From positions 19,215 through 83,214 of the forward strand of contig LNKV01000029.1 in NCBI GenBank assembly GCA_001465935.1: a stretch of DNA of 64,000 nt. The letters run 5' to 3'. The notes below the pieces were generated by a model, which did not search any database, was not told the origin of the DNA, and saw only the letters and a list, made by a program, of their open reading frames with translations. The stretch is from Clarireedia homoeocarpa (lineage: Eukaryota > Ascomycota > Leotiomycetes > Helotiales > Rutstroemiaceae). Below, piece after piece: positions 32,656-44,947 of the stretch. The number at the start of each line of letters is the position of its first letter. Position 1 is the stretch's first letter. The translations under genes were made by a program, and so were the position numbers.

Positions 32656-35373
32656 GTGGTATCAATAAAAACCAAAACATATTATAAACCACCCGCAACG
32701 AAAACAGAATATCTTGTGGCTCTCCTCATTTCTACGTTCATCCTGATAGCAATTATCGAGTACGCTTGTCATGTAATGCCACAGCATAAAGGCTTCGGCG
32801 AGCTTCCAAATAAGTTGCTGAATGAAAGTGCAAGCGGCTCATTGGACTCGAGAGATGTTCCAGCAATCAAAGCCAAAGCTCACCACTTGTCGCAAAGGGT
32901 AACACTAGGTCAAATTTCAAATACCGCACTGGCTAGAAATATTTCTGGGACAGCATCTAAGACAGTCAATTCTACGTCAAGTGGGAATGTTAGGACCGTT
33001 CGTACCGTCAACATTACCATGACATCCGGTGGATATGGGAACGTGACTGTGGCTAGCGCTGCTCATGGCACTTACGTGTCCCCTGAGTCTCCAGGTATGT
33101 TCGAGCCTTATGGCTTGTCAACATTCGAACTTTGGCACTGAGCATACTCAATTTGTAGGCTATCAGTTTCCTGCTAGCCATTAAGAATCAAGTGGATTAT
33201 GAAAGAAGGATTTAAAAGCCTTCGATGTATTGGAAAGGAATAATTTGGTAGAAAGAGCATCGCTAACAAGCTCCCTTTCATAGACCCTCGAAAAACCCCG
33301 TCACCAGTGACCGTGGAGGTGACATCTACCGGAGTAACCCATATTACTGTTCCGAAGTCGAAGATATCTCATCCGATAGCATCTAATGACGGCGAGTCAC
33401 AACATGCCTCCGGCCCTACCGCCGAAACCACAACATCAGGCACATATAGCTCTCTTGCATCTGGTCCATATCTTAAGCCTAGCCAGCCAGGCCTTGAGCC
33501 ATTGATTACCACTGTATCTTCTCCTCAGTCAGGGATTGAGGTTATCATTACGACTACTAGTGATTCGTTTTTCAATGGAGATACTGGTCCATATCCTACG
33601 CCTGGCCAGCGAAGCCTTGCGTCATCGACTATCATTACGAACACTAGTATTGAGACTATCACGAGTGATATCACAGTCATCGGGTCAACCTTTACAAGTG
33701 TTTACACAAGCACCTATTTACCGTCTAATTCACCAACCGCACATGCAGTAAACGACAAACCCATCGCAACGAGTGTCAACTCTAGCGGAACATTTTATAT
33801 CCATAGCGATGGCGCTATCGCAATCCCTCCGCAGATCACATATCATCAGTATTTGATTGTCTCCTTTCTTCCACTGTTCATCGCTATATTCTACTCCATA
33901 CCCTGGCGCATTGTTGAGAATACGATTCGAAGCATGGAACCAGTTTATCAACTGCAGCGATCGGTTACCAACGGAAACTCGCCGGATCCGATTAATCTTG
34001 ATTATGAGAGCTCATCGACATTCATCTTACCATTCAAAGCTTATTTAGCCAAACATCTTACAGTTATCTGGATAAGCTTGATTTCCATCTTAATACTTAT
34101 TGTTGCACCATTAAGTTCTCAAGTCATGATTGTTAGCGAAATCGACAGCTATCTCTGTACGGAATCAGGACGGACTGAATGCGATTTCTGGGGTATATAC
34201 CCGAGCTTAGCACGGGTGCTTGAGGTCTTCTTAGGTATTATTGCTATTCTCACCATATTGCTAATTGTTTCGGGGTGGAATCGAAAGACAGGCGTGTATA
34301 GTGAACCGTTGAGTATTATTGGCCTAGCAGTTTTGTATCATCAGTCACCTGCCCTCAGGGACTTCCAGAGTATTGATGCTAAGACGAGGAACTTGAGTGT
34401 AAGAAGAACGTACACCTACCCACAACTCGACAATGGAAGTTTGACACTAGATGACACCATAAATAAGGCGTTAGTGGGAAGAATTTGGATGAGTACAAAA
34501 GCAACGAGCAAGGTCGTTTACACCCTACTGCGGGGTCGGTTTACTTATATTTCTACATTGGCTCTTCTGACTGGGACACTGGGTGTTGTAGCAGCTTATT
34601 ATGAGACAGCTGCAGATACGGGCTTCAATCGGTTCATGAATTCGCAGAGTTTTGGCGTTAGGTTTTTCATGACCGCAATTGGTACTGGTGTAAATCTTCT
34701 TTGGTCACGTATCGATACCGGCAAGTCACTTACCTCCTTCGATATTGTGGCCGTGCACTACAGATCTCAAGACTCGAGACATGTATACTAATATCTTCAT
34801 GCAGATCTTCGGAAACAAGTCCCATACACCACCCTCCTTGCTCTCCACGCATCTCCGCAACGTTCTATTCTCCTACCTACATATATGTCACCTTATACTG
34901 CCTTTTTCCCCTCACTTCGACGGCGTCAATATCTCGTAGCGCTCGTATCATTTTGTTCTATTCTCTCGGAGTTCTTGCCTATTACTTTGGCCAATGTGCC
35001 CTACAGTCGCACAATGACTTATCTCGTCTTCTTATTATGCAGCTATATAGCTATGGCTATTTTATCGATCATGATTGTCACTCTTCTATGCCTTTTAATT
35101 ACCCCTCTATTTTTTGGAGAAGGCGCAAAACTTCCCAAGACTCCCATCACGATCGCAGAAAAACTCACATATCTGATTCCTTCGACAACGGGGAGTTCGA
35201 ACTTCTTGAGAAATATAGACGCAGATAGACTTGAATTATTGAGGAGGAAAGAGAGGGATGCAAAGGTGATAGGCTGGGGAAAGAGTTATAGTTTAGGTGT
35301 ATGGGAGGATCAGATGTTGAGAATTGATGAGGACGGGAAGATTGTGTCGAGATGGACTAGAGGAAGCAGGTAA
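32656..35373 (+). CDS. DUF3433-type multi-pass membrane protein, at least three exons
   Basis: Exons to 33094, 33284-34720 and 34805-35373 give about 814 residues. The 5' end is unresolved: no ATG precedes the first membrane segment (EYLVALLISTFILIAIIEYA), so a further upstream exon is likely. Intron 1 (33095-33283) has GTATGT, branch GCTAAC and TAG. Intron 2 (34721-34804) appears to be a GC-AG intron (GCAAGT donor, TACTAAT branch, GCAG end) that removes an in-frame stop. A Thr/Ser-rich, probably extracellular stretch follows the first helix. About seven more membrane helices follow, with the block WRIVENTIRSMEPVYQL and a second copy WSRIDTDLRKQVPYTTLL. The pattern fits fungal DUF3433 (PF11915), whose function is unknown. 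Confidence 0.7.
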
Positions 35374-35863
35374 TAGCAAGACAATTCAGCATGTTGTATA
35401 TATCAAAATGATAATCATAATACTAACCTACCTGGAATCTTAACTACAAGTAGTTGAATACTCATGAAAAGAATGGTTACAATTTCTAGGTAACAATTTC
35501 ATGTAAACCATCAGCATTGCCTTAACCACTCCGTATATACTAGCTACAGCAAAGTGTTCACCTCAATATCACGTTGTACGATGACTCTGTAATGAATTGT
35601 GACACTAATGAAGGAAATGATAATTTGATGATTGAACTATCTATGCAGCCATAACTATAATGTTACATGACTCTGGTATCTAGACGAAAAGAAAGTGTAT
35701 GCACGCAATTCCCAAAACCGGAAAGAAAATCTGCTCCCAAAGAATGTTGATGCAGAGTTTCAAACTTCTGACCCGGTTTACCGCCCCATTAACTCCTTTC
35801 ATCCTTTCTTGCAATGCAATCATGCCCACCATGAAACCCAGAAATATTATTCCTCAAGCCTAT
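35374..35863. other. Convergent intergenic region
   Basis: About 0.5 kb between the DUF3433 gene and the convergent GPI-type gene, AT-rich, with no credible frame. Confidence 0.4.
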
Positions 35864-36448
35864 CTAGAGGAGACCAAAAACGACAGCCACACCACCAAGC
35901 AAGAAGCTTCCAACACCGATCGCATTTCCATTCAGCGACAGGGCAGCAGCCGAAAGCGATGCTGACGCACTGGCACTTGGAGACGAACCAGTCTTCACAG
36001 CCGAAGTGGCCTCACCAGGAACCTCTGTGATGGCTGTAGCAGTCGAAGTACCTCCATTTACAGCAGTCGCGGTAACCGAGCTAAGCACCGTGGAGGTACC
36101 GTTGGAATACACGCCTGGCTGACCAGACACTGATGGCAAAGAACCGGAACTAACAGCTGAGCCTGAGTATGCTGTATTATATGCATAGGTAATGGGAGAA
36201 GAAGGAAATGAAGAGTCATACGTTGTTGTGGATTTGATACTTTGGGTGCTTGTGGCGTTGGCGCCTCCCAGTAGGGTTGGCACCCCGGTGATGGGTACGA
36301 TAGTGGAAGAGTCCGCGAGAGTGGAATCAACTGACGCGATTTTGTCGCTGGTATGGGTGGTTGTGGCAGAAGAACCACCTGCAGCGAGAACGCAGAGGGG
36401 ACTGGCTGCTGCCAGAGCGAAAACGAATGCAACGGTTGAGGAACGCAT
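35864..36448 (-). CDS. Ser/Thr-rich GPI-anchored cell-surface protein
   Basis: A 194-residue single-exon frame. A signal peptide spans about 1-22 (STVAFVFALAAASPLCVLA). The body is almost entirely Ser, Thr, Ala, Gly and Val, as in heavily O-glycosylated fungal wall proteins. It contains two N-glycosylation sites (NAT, NGT). The C-terminus is a hydrophobic tail (IGVGSFLLGGVAVVFGLL) after a small-residue stretch (LSLNGNA), which is the layout of a GPI attachment signal. No enzymatic domain is visible. The role is probably structural or adhesive at the wall, inferred from composition only. Confidence 0.75.
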   Translation of the reverse strand: MRSSTVAFVFALAAASPLCVLAAGGSSATTTHTSDKIASVDSTLADSSTIVPITGVPTLLGGANATSTQSIKSTTTYDSSFPSSPITYAYNTAYSGSAVSSGSLPSVSGQPGVYSNGTSTVLSSVTATAVNGGTSTATAITEVPGEATSAVKTGSSPSASASASLSAAALSLNGNAIGVGSFLLGGVAVVFGLL

Positions 36449-37574
36449 GATGAGACTAGTGATTGAGATAGGAAATGGAAATACGAATTGTTGGATATAG
36501 AGAGAGATCCAGATATACTCAAAACGCTGGTTGATCTAGAAAGAAAGTAGTTTGTTTTCGAATGAATGAAAGAGAGGGGATTGAGTGGTTGTGGAGTTAT
36601 TAATATTGCACTCTGGTGTCAGAATTGTGGACAAGTGCAACCAACACAGCCGAGAGACTTCTGCGGCCCAGCCACTTTTCGTGTTACAGCGTACGAATCC
36701 TCCAAAGGATAGCCGCTGAATTATTCACCGACAGACCAAACCATCACCGCCCACAATTCACCGTCCCAGATTCTGTGGCTGAGGTAATGCTGTCAAAGTT
36801 TTGTCAGCTTTCAGACCATCATTAACGTTTCTCGGTGCTCAGGAAAGACGTTTGTCTTTCGCCGATGCCCATGCGGAACGTAAAATTTTGATGAAGAGAA
36901 AAGGCTGTTGATCTGGTTCTCCCTGAGAAATTGCGGGATTTGGTTAGCTTGTTTGAAGATGCTTATGGGGGCGTTGGGGATCTCCAGCCCTGCAGAATTC
37001 GTCATGGGTGGAGCGTGTGCTCCTGCAACATTACTCAATACAGGGCTGTGAGCCCCCTGAAATTTACCAACACCGAAATAACCCCAAGCACATCCGCGGG
37101 TGTTGGGAAAATTCTACAGGGGGATCAGAGCGCCAGCTGATTTGACTGGCAGATAACGCGACTGCTTATGGCTTTCGATTTTGCGTAACTTACAGAAATA
37201 TAGGAAATTTATCCTGGAGGCTTCTTTTCTATGTACATGATCTCCGTATTTTCTCATAGTAAGACTTCTCTGCAACTGGTAATATCTCGTACATGCTTGG
37301 TAGTATCAGCCTCATTGAACCACACCGTTGTGGTATTCAATACATATCATAGGACAATGAGCGAGATAACCAACCATCAATGAGCCCGATAATGCTTGAT
37401 AGCATCAGACCGCTGACAATCCAAGCCACTGGCCGCCCGCCTGCAGATCCACCCATTTGATGCTACTATCCTCCTTGTCGTCCGCAATTCGAATCCTGAA
37501 ATAGATCACAACGCAACGCATTCTTGAGAGACATTGCTGATAGTTCATTTACACCGAATCTCTGGCAGACTGAT
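36449..37574. other. Intergenic region
   Basis: About 1.1 kb upstream of the GPI-type gene and downstream of the next gene. Only short frames without recognisable content are present. Confidence 0.4.
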
Positions 37575-38423
37575 TCACTTTCTCCCCTGGGTAGGAATTC
37601 CATCATCACATCTAAAAATGCTTCTGAACGTAACTGGGGGAAACTGGAGCTCTTTGGTTGAGTTTTCCATCACCCACCGATGTTCGTCGTCTGTTATCAT
37701 ACCCCTTTGGGCTGGCCGACTACCGAATCTGAATCGGGACATTATCCAGCGCTCATAAAAAGTAGGCCACAACATGTGAGTAGGAATCCACGACGCTGGA
37801 GAGAAGTCAAAATCAGGAACTTTCTCCGCGAGTTTGAGGAACGATTCTTGGTCCAAGCGGTACCGAAATGCATCGGGCTGATAAGGGTCGTAACATCTCA
37901 AATTTTGCCATTCTATGGAATATTTGTTTCTGATATTTACGAAAGAGTGTGGTTTCTCATCCGGCTCTGGCCTTCTGTGATTCTCGAGATAGAGGGTTGT
38001 TTCTTTTCGAAAGTCGGGTGCTGCTGCATCCAGTCTCCTGATTTTCTCCAATGAAAGATTCGGGTTCGTTTTGGCAGTCCATAGCTTCGTGTCTTTGATT
38101 CTGCCCGTCGCTGCGTGTTGCCACAAGTACAGGAATATGATGGATGCATTTTCCGCATCTTCTATCTTGAGGTCGAGGACTACGACTGGCCGGTCAAAAA
38201 TTGGAAATGGGTCCTCAGGCGGTTTTGTCATTTGGACTCTATCCTTCATGGGTAGCCATAATATACATCCATGAGAGATATCCCACAGGGCCGGTCTGGG
38301 GCGCTTGTCTTCATTCGTTTTCTCTAGGCGACGAGTGAACGGCAGGAAGGTGCGAGTATAAGGATTCCTGCCGTAGTTCCTCCAGGAAGCCAACAGCTTC
38401 CGTGGTACCCGTCTATCCGACAT
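37575..38423 (-). CDS. Hypothetical fungal protein with DISHGCILWLP / PVVVLDL motifs
   Basis: A 282-residue single-exon frame from a clear ATG. It begins with a basic segment (MSDRRVPRKLLASWRNYGR). Then come LWDISHGCILWLPMKDRVQM and the DRPVVVLDLKIEDAENASIIFLYL-type block. This combination of a statement-like IxHGxILWLPxKxRxxx followed by xxHPVVVL is seen in unnamed filamentous-fungal proteins. The C-terminal half is rich in aromatic residues (YDPYQPDAFRYRLDQESFLKL). There is no signal peptide or membrane segment. It is probably a real gene; the function is unknown. Confidence 0.6.
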   Translation of the reverse strand: MSDRRVPRKLLASWRNYGRNPYTRTFLPFTRRLEKTNEDKRPRPALWDISHGCILWLPMKDRVQMTKPPEDPFPIFDRPVVVLDLKIEDAENASIIFLYLWQHAATGRIKDTKLWTAKTNPNLSLEKIRRLDAAAPDFRKETTLYLENHRRPEPDEKPHSFVNIRNKYSIEWQNLRCYDPYQPDAFRYRLDQESFLKLAEKVPDFDFSPASWIPTHMLWPTFYERWIMSRFRFGSRPAQRGMITDDEHRWVMENSTKELQFPPVTFRSIFRCDDGIPTQGRK

Positions 38424-39688
38424 GGTTCTACCCTATTGCCGTTTCAACTCAGAAAAGTAAGCCAGTCTTCCACCGTGTAATATTCAATGTTCAAAACTCA
38501 AGCAGGCGAGAAACCAGTTATAGTTATGATTATCAGACTACGATAATGTTGATTCGCTAGCTGAGCACTAGTGATTCGTAAAATTTTCCCTTGGTTTCGG
38601 TGTGGCTGTGCAGTCTTCCAAGCCACAGGCACAGGCACCGTCTAAATTTATCATGAACCTTAGTACATCCTCTGAAGTGTGATATTATATCATACGCCTC
38701 TGTCTTATGCCTACATCTTATCTATCGCATTGTGATCTTTTCACCTGCACCAGGTATGCGCAATCACCAACAATTGGCCCTCATATTGTCGATAGTCGAT
38801 TAATTTGCTGGCGAGGACGATGTAAATAACAAGCCGTGTGTGAGACTTGAGATTGCATCCATTCTCGGCCAGCGGGGGAAGGGTGCAACTGCCACAAGCG
38901 TGGAATCTCTCATTCTCTGGAAATGGAAAATGACGGAAGTACTGGGTTGTAAACGATCTATACATCGTTCCGCGAGCGTCTGTCGGAGCAGCTGCGTTTG
39001 AGGAGTCGTTCAAAATGTCGCTTGATTCTGTACCATATCGACTGGGTTTGTCAACAATGGGCTCTCTGCTCATTTTAGCCGTGCTGAGTATCATGGTAGC
39101 TGTGCAAGTCACTTGATTTCAGACTGAGGAAATAAAGCTAAGATTATTGAGTTATTGTGAGCATGGGAACATTTGACTATCCGCTCTCACTGAAATTATT
39201 CGTTCCAGAATAACCATAATCTTTTCGGACTTTCAACTCTATCAAACATAAACAAAGATGGAATGGATGTTCAGTTTTTTTTTCCAAATGAGAGAATGCG
39301 GATTGCATTTCTAGGAGGTCGGCATCAAGGTCTCAATGGTCCTTCGCCGGATTTCATCGACTCAGCATCCAAAAGCCAATGACTTTCAGTCAGTTATCTG
39401 GCGATTATGAGTCTCAGCAATTCACCGAAAGCAATAACCATTGACTAGCTTGCTTTACTGATTCAGCCTTCTGATACAATTTCTGTTTGTGGAGTCAACC
39501 ATCCTAGAATTCTGGTTTTTTGGCCTTCAATCAGGCATTTGCGTATGAAATTTATCAATGAATCTCCATCATATCTCGTCCTTGAATCGTTCCCAAGATG
39601 AAATGCGCAACTAATCACATAAAACCAACCTTTTCGGCTTCATCTTTATCGGGTGATTCTTTCAACGACTCAGGGCCACAAGTGCTAG
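38424..39688. other. Intergenic region with one weak ORF
   Basis: The only notable frame is on the minus strand, from an ATG at 39094 to 38741. It codes about 117 residues with a CGSC motif and no recognised family. It could be a short gene, but support is weak. The rest shows no coding signal. Confidence 0.3.
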
Positions 39689-40222
39689 CTCCCTAAGCAC
39701 GCTTATCATTGTGCAGAACAGAGAACAGGGACTTTCTATGGTGTCGATAATTGCATACCTAGCAGTCACTACGGAGATCTTAAAGTTACAGAAACCATAA
39801 CTCAAACTGACATCGTGATAGCTTCAGCAATTACAAGCATCACATCTACTGAGACGTTGCGATCTATGGAGGCGAGGGTGATAGTACATACTACGCAAAC
39901 ACGTTACCAAGGTTTCACGAATACGAAACCGTCGACTCCAAGTCAGTCATCATTCACCTCCACTACTACCGAGTGAGTTACCAAAGCCATTCTATATCTT
40001 CAGGAAAGTGCTACGGAAAGCAATAGTGCTTCAATTGACACAGCTACAACAGCAGAGAACGATTGTACGACAGCACCCACGATAACAACAACAACAACCG
40101 CCACCACCGCACCCCTACCTCCAACCCCTATACCCTCCCCCGCTCGCAGCGCAGATCATGCAATTAAGGATCCAAATCCCAAGCCACATGATACAGTTCT
40201 GAGGAGGACGCTTGGAGTTTGA
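39689..40222 (+). pseudogene. Decayed Thr/Ser-rich surface-protein-like frame
   Basis: A frame of about 178 codons that stays open except for one TGA (39974-39976). It reads as a mucin-like protein: KVTETITQTDIVIASAITS, then a Thr-rich run with TITTTTTATTAPLPPTPIP. No start codon or signal peptide is found in frame upstream. The stop sits in a GTGAGT...CAG stretch of 31 bases that could formally be an intron but is shorter than any other in the window. It is best read as a relic of a wall protein or of a Thr-rich ectodomain, like that of the DUF3433 gene. Confidence 0.33.
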
Positions 40223-41124
40223 AGAGTCAGATGTCATTGCAGAAAGCAGATAGGTAGGTAGGTAGGTACAAGTAAGAAACACCGAGGAAGCAAGCGGAAA
40301 GTGAAAAAGAAGAGGTTTGAATTCGCGAGAGGAGCAGAAGTCCTACAGGGTTCACAAAAGCAGGATACAAAAACCATCTACGAAGAAAGAGAGAGAGAGA
40401 GAGAAGATGGTTTGCGGAAGGGCGAGATGAGAGCCGTGCTGGCTGATGGGCCAGCCAGCCAGCCGGTGTAGTGGGGTTTTTTAATATACTTTCGGCATTG
40501 AATTCCTTCCAGACGTGTGCTTCATTCGAATAGTAGAATTCGCGAGTATCTTGCTTGTAATGCGGAAGTAGTGGCTGCCGAGGAGGAGAGGAGAGGCGGG
40601 ATGAGATGAGGTGGGATAGGTATGATTTAAGAATCATGTGAGGAGGCCGAGGCCCGAGAATTCGAAGATGTATTAACATGGTTAGAGTATGTAAGATTGC
40701 AGAGCTTGTGGACAGCGAGGTAGGGGGGGGGGGGGGGGGGGGGGGGGGATGGCAAAGAACAGGAGCTCCCTATCGGATCGACGTGTTACACGACCGGTAG
40801 AAAGGTAGGTGATATATATATACATCATATCAGATAAACATGGTTTGTCCAATGCTATGTATGTAGGAGAATAGAAATGAAGGCTAGCTTCAGTAGGACA
40901 AGAAAAATAGATAGATTCTAAATCTATTCTAAACACCTCGAATAAACAACGCTCAGCTAAATTCTCAATCATATAAACAGGATAAGAAAATAGTGTCTGT
41001 CGTGAGTCATAAAAAGTAGCCACTCCATTCCCATAACTAGGATTTCAGTCTTCAACCTCCAACACCTATCCAAGAACCACAAAACCTCCGCCTGCTCCGA
41101 TCAACATAACCACAACCTATCCAT
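40223..41124. repeat. Intergenic region with a 26-base G homopolymer
   Basis: It contains GGTA repeats at 40252-40266, a GA repeat at 40391-40402, and an uninterrupted run of 26 G at 40723-40748. Frames on the minus strand across this area are translations of low-complexity sequence. No gene is seen. Confidence 0.6.
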
Positions 41125-42610
41125 CTATAAATCCACAACCACATCAACCGTCTCATCCCCCCTCAACCTCTGCACCTCCATCCACCCACCCTCTTCAACC
41201 CCCACAATCAATCCATCAATACAACATCTCCTCCACTTCCAATCCTGGCCTTCCTCCTCAAAATCGATCCTCATTTTCTCCACTGCTTCATATCCCACTT
41301 CCCCCTTTCCTGTTCCTCCTTCTGCGTCTCCTTCCCATTCCATCCCGATATGGGCCCCCTCTTTATACGCCTCCTCCATAACCTTCATCGCTTGTTTCCC
41401 GCTCGCTGCCCCGAAATGCACGACTCTCAATTGTCCATCGAGCGGTGTGCTCGCGGGAGAAATCGTAAATGTTTTCTCTAGATTACTCACCAAGGACGAC
41501 AATACGTATCCGTGTTCCTTCCTCGGCACCACATATTCATCTCCACCAGTTCTATATAAAGTAACCTTCGCCTTATAAGCATGCGGCATCGCGCCGTCTT
41601 TCGGGAACAGTAGATCCCCAGCAACGAGGTGGAACCGCTTATCCCCGTGTTTGCGATATTCGACCGTGTCGCTGTCGGCGACGAGCGTGGCGTGGAATCC
41701 GTAGCTGGCTACGACGGCACCATGGACGAGGTTATTTCGGAGGGGGGTAGCCGTCTGGCCTTCGCTTGTGATAGTGCGTGCGCCGGGAGAGAAGCGGACG
41801 CTGAAGATGGGGAGGGGCAGAGGGGTGCCGTGGAGGAGGGTGCGGAGACCCTGGATGTAAATTGAGGGGATGGGTGACGGGCGGTGGAGGGAGTGGAAGA
41901 GCGCGTTGCCGGTGCCTAGGGGGAGTTGGGATAACGTTGGTTTGATGTAAGACCTGGATTTGGGTTGTTAGTGGTCTGATGCGCATATGCATATAATGTG
42001 CGGTGTAGGCAGGAACTTACTGTGATTTCTCCCCGCTTTCTAGCAGCCCGTTTATGGTATCCACAACCCCCCCATCACCACTTAGCATCAATACAGACTG
42101 CTTCTTCCCCTCATTTGCGCCTTGAAGCAATGCATTGCTTGCGAATTCCTGCACTGAATCTGCACTGCTCGTGCGAATCAAAGTGTAACTCGAGTCCGTC
42201 AATCCGACGGCCCCAAGAATTCGATGCAACACGATATCGTAAAAGTCCGGCGCCAATCCCGTCCCCGACAACGTCGAGACCAAAACATAGATTTGAGTTT
42301 CCGTGGATCGCAGGTAAGTTGGCAGACTGCGGAAAAGATAGTTATCGAGGCATTCCTTTGGAAGGTTGGCCGCAGACGTCGTCTTCAATTCGAAGGGGAG
42401 TTGTTTAACATCAGTTGTGCCGTTCGAAGCTAGGCTGAATATCGTGTAACTAGCAACTCCATCTGGACCCTCGTTCTCAGTAACACATATCACATCTTCG
42501 CCTTTGATCTTTCCGCCAGATACACGTCCATCGAGACCAACCGCGTCGGACCAGGTCAAATCACCGTCATGATAAGAAAAGTGGATAGAGGAAGGAACAG
42601 AGTATGCCAT
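41125..42610 (-). CDS. DAGKc-domain lipid-kinase-like protein, two exons
   Basis: Exons 42610-42021 and 41953-41125 encode 472 residues. The 67-base intron (41954-42020) has donor GTAAGT, branch CACTAAC and acceptor CCAG, and is phase 2. The diacylglycerol/sphingosine kinase catalytic domain is visible. An STLSGTG loop lies at about 112-118, the nucleotide-binding SGDGGVVDTINGLL at 177-190, and LPLGTGNAL at 207-215. The family then continues with HGAVVASYGFHATLVADSD. Such enzymes phosphorylate sphingoid bases or diacylglycerol. The N-terminus (about 1-100) may be a PH-like or family-specific domain. The protein is shorter than canonical sphingosine kinases, and the substrate cannot be assigned from sequence by eye. 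Confidence 0.82.
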
Positions 42611-44947
42611 GGGGAGGACGAGAGGAGAACAGACGATGAAGAATGGTTATCGGGAGAGATGCCATGGTCTCGAGAGAGAGAGAGAGAGGGAACATAAATA
42701 TTGCAATGCGAGGTTTGATATCTTAAACATGGGGTTTCCTATTTTGTGAGTAATCATAGCTTGGTGGTTAATGGCGTGCTCGGTTATGGTGGGGGTTTTC
42801 TGATTCCTTCTGCACAGTTTGCTTCAATCACATTTGCTGGGCGAGTGATACTGTACATTTTGCTATCAGCGAGAGTAAGATCTTACACGTTAACCGCCTA
42901 GCATAGCAATATCAAACATCGCCGGGGCTTGTTCGTCTATGTAATCGTACCGCAAGCCTCGAGTGCGGTGAACTTGGCTAGAAATCCGAGCAGTTCTGCC
43001 GTCATCAAAACAGCGCGGGGACATTTCTTGGAATGAGGGATGTCAGCGGCTCCCCCATCTTCCATCTCCTTGGGTGCCGAAAGGTACATTTCTGGACGAC
43101 ATGGAACATTTTATAACACCCCGTCCATGCCATCTCACTTGATTTATCACTCAACACGATCTGTTTGACCCTTCGCCCCCGACAGACTTGCGTACGTGGG
43201 ATTGTGGATACATTGCAACTATTCTACTACATTAAACCTGCCGGATACTTCTCTGGTTGCTACTAGGTCCCGGTAGGCTCACGCTGGCAGACTTCATCGG
43301 ATCCATAAACCCGCCGTCTACTTCTACAAGTACACATCAGTGGTGGAGAGATGCCAAACGCTACTGTTTGATCATCCAAGCTTTGTAGATCTTTATTAGG
43401 TTTTCGGCCACTCGAGTCCCCGTCAGCCCGTTTCTCTACCAAGTTTCATCAATCTTCATGTGCTCTGCACGGTCGAAGTGACAATCGCAATATCCTTCAG
43501 CACCAACACCTGGCAATTCTCTTGATTACTGACGTCAGCGTCGTGATAGAGTCATGGCTGAAGGAAAGATGTTCATTTCTCTGTAACGAATTTCAGGGCG
43601 CTGAGCGCGCTGAGCTTTATCATTGGATTTCGGCTGTCCGTTCAGGTCGTCGTTCATCAGTTTCGCCCTTCGTCTTGGAGCGTTATGGGGGCGCCAAGAT
43701 ATACTGTATGGGGAATCTCCGAAAATTCACACGGATGGATGGACTTTGTATGGAATTCGATTATCGTCATCTTCCCACTCCCTGTGAAGAGGTGATCTTT
43801 TATGGTCTGCTTGAGGGACAGAATTCCCCTCTCCCGATGATTTTGAAACATGAATACCAAGTTTCGTGCGGACCACAATTTGAAAATGCTGGCCATAAAT
43901 ATATATTGTCGCGATTGTCTACCTGTTACGGAAATGCTACCCTGAGACATCAACTGGGATCGATGCTTGATCTAATTAAGCATCTAGTAGCCCTCACAAT
44001 ATCGGACGTCGACCTTGGCGCATGCGTGGCTTTTTATCCCGTCGCAGTCGCAGTCGCTGGCTTGAGATATTGAAGGATACCCCTTCTGCGAGGAAGAACA
44101 TGTTTGATCGGATTGCAACTATCCGGGCCAGATCAATGTGCAGTGCCACTCTGGTGGAGTATCGACTGCAGCCAGTATTCAGACTTCATCTGCAGACGCA
44201 CATACTTTAGTAGTATAATCCCCAGGACCCACGCAACCATCAGGGGAGAAAAAGAGGCCTCCAAGACCCACTAGTTCTATGTGAGTGTTGATCTCTATGC
44301 TATCCGCAGCGGTATTTACTTGTAAGGCAATTGTTATTCGTATCTTTTCATATGCGCCAAACCTGGTCAGGTATCTTATAGAAGGAAACAATCAATATGA
44401 AGCATTAAGAAACAGAGAAACAGTAGAACAGTAGAAGAGAAACTCGGAGAAATGTTCTTCCATTCTAAATTCACTCTCCTGTCGCCGTTGAATCCTCGCC
44501 CTGTTCGCCTTGTTCGCCTTGTTCGCCTTGTTCCCCTTGTGTTCCGTACCTGTACGACACTAAATACCAAAACAACCAGTGCGTCGTCATCCACTCCCCA
44601 TGTTTCTCCTTTTTTTTGCTCTATTTCAACGACCCATCGCCCTCATTCTGATTCCGGGACCTTCGGATTTTGTTCCATAATTCTAGAATATTGTTCTTGG
44701 GCCCGCTCCTTTCTTTTTCTTTCCTTACCTTTGCATTTCCTTTCCACCTTCCTTTAAATCGTCTTCGCTTGTTCCTGTATTCGCCATAACCTGCATCTGT
44801 ATCACTGTACATGTGCAGCCCTCCCATCCTTACGCTATTGTGGTTATATACGTAAAGGAATTGCGGGCGCGAATCAGCAAAAGGAAAAGCAGATACAGCG
44901 GGAACAGGCTGGAGCTGGTGTCGCTATTTTAGCCCAACCACCAAAAC
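42611..44947. other. Gene-poor intergenic region
   Basis: About 2.3 kb. A plus-strand frame from about 43507 to 44073 (about 185 codons) is open but has no ATG before its middle and no recognised motif; it may be an exon or a relic. A CTTGTTCGC 9-base unit is repeated about four times at 44497-44533. A T/C-rich leader precedes the glycosyltransferase start. Confidence 0.35.

Noticed and set aside
40227..41023. Minus-strand frames of 150 and 113 codons
   Set aside because: They run through GGTA, GA and poly-G low-complexity sequence and encode Pro, Leu and Ser runs without any family resemblance.
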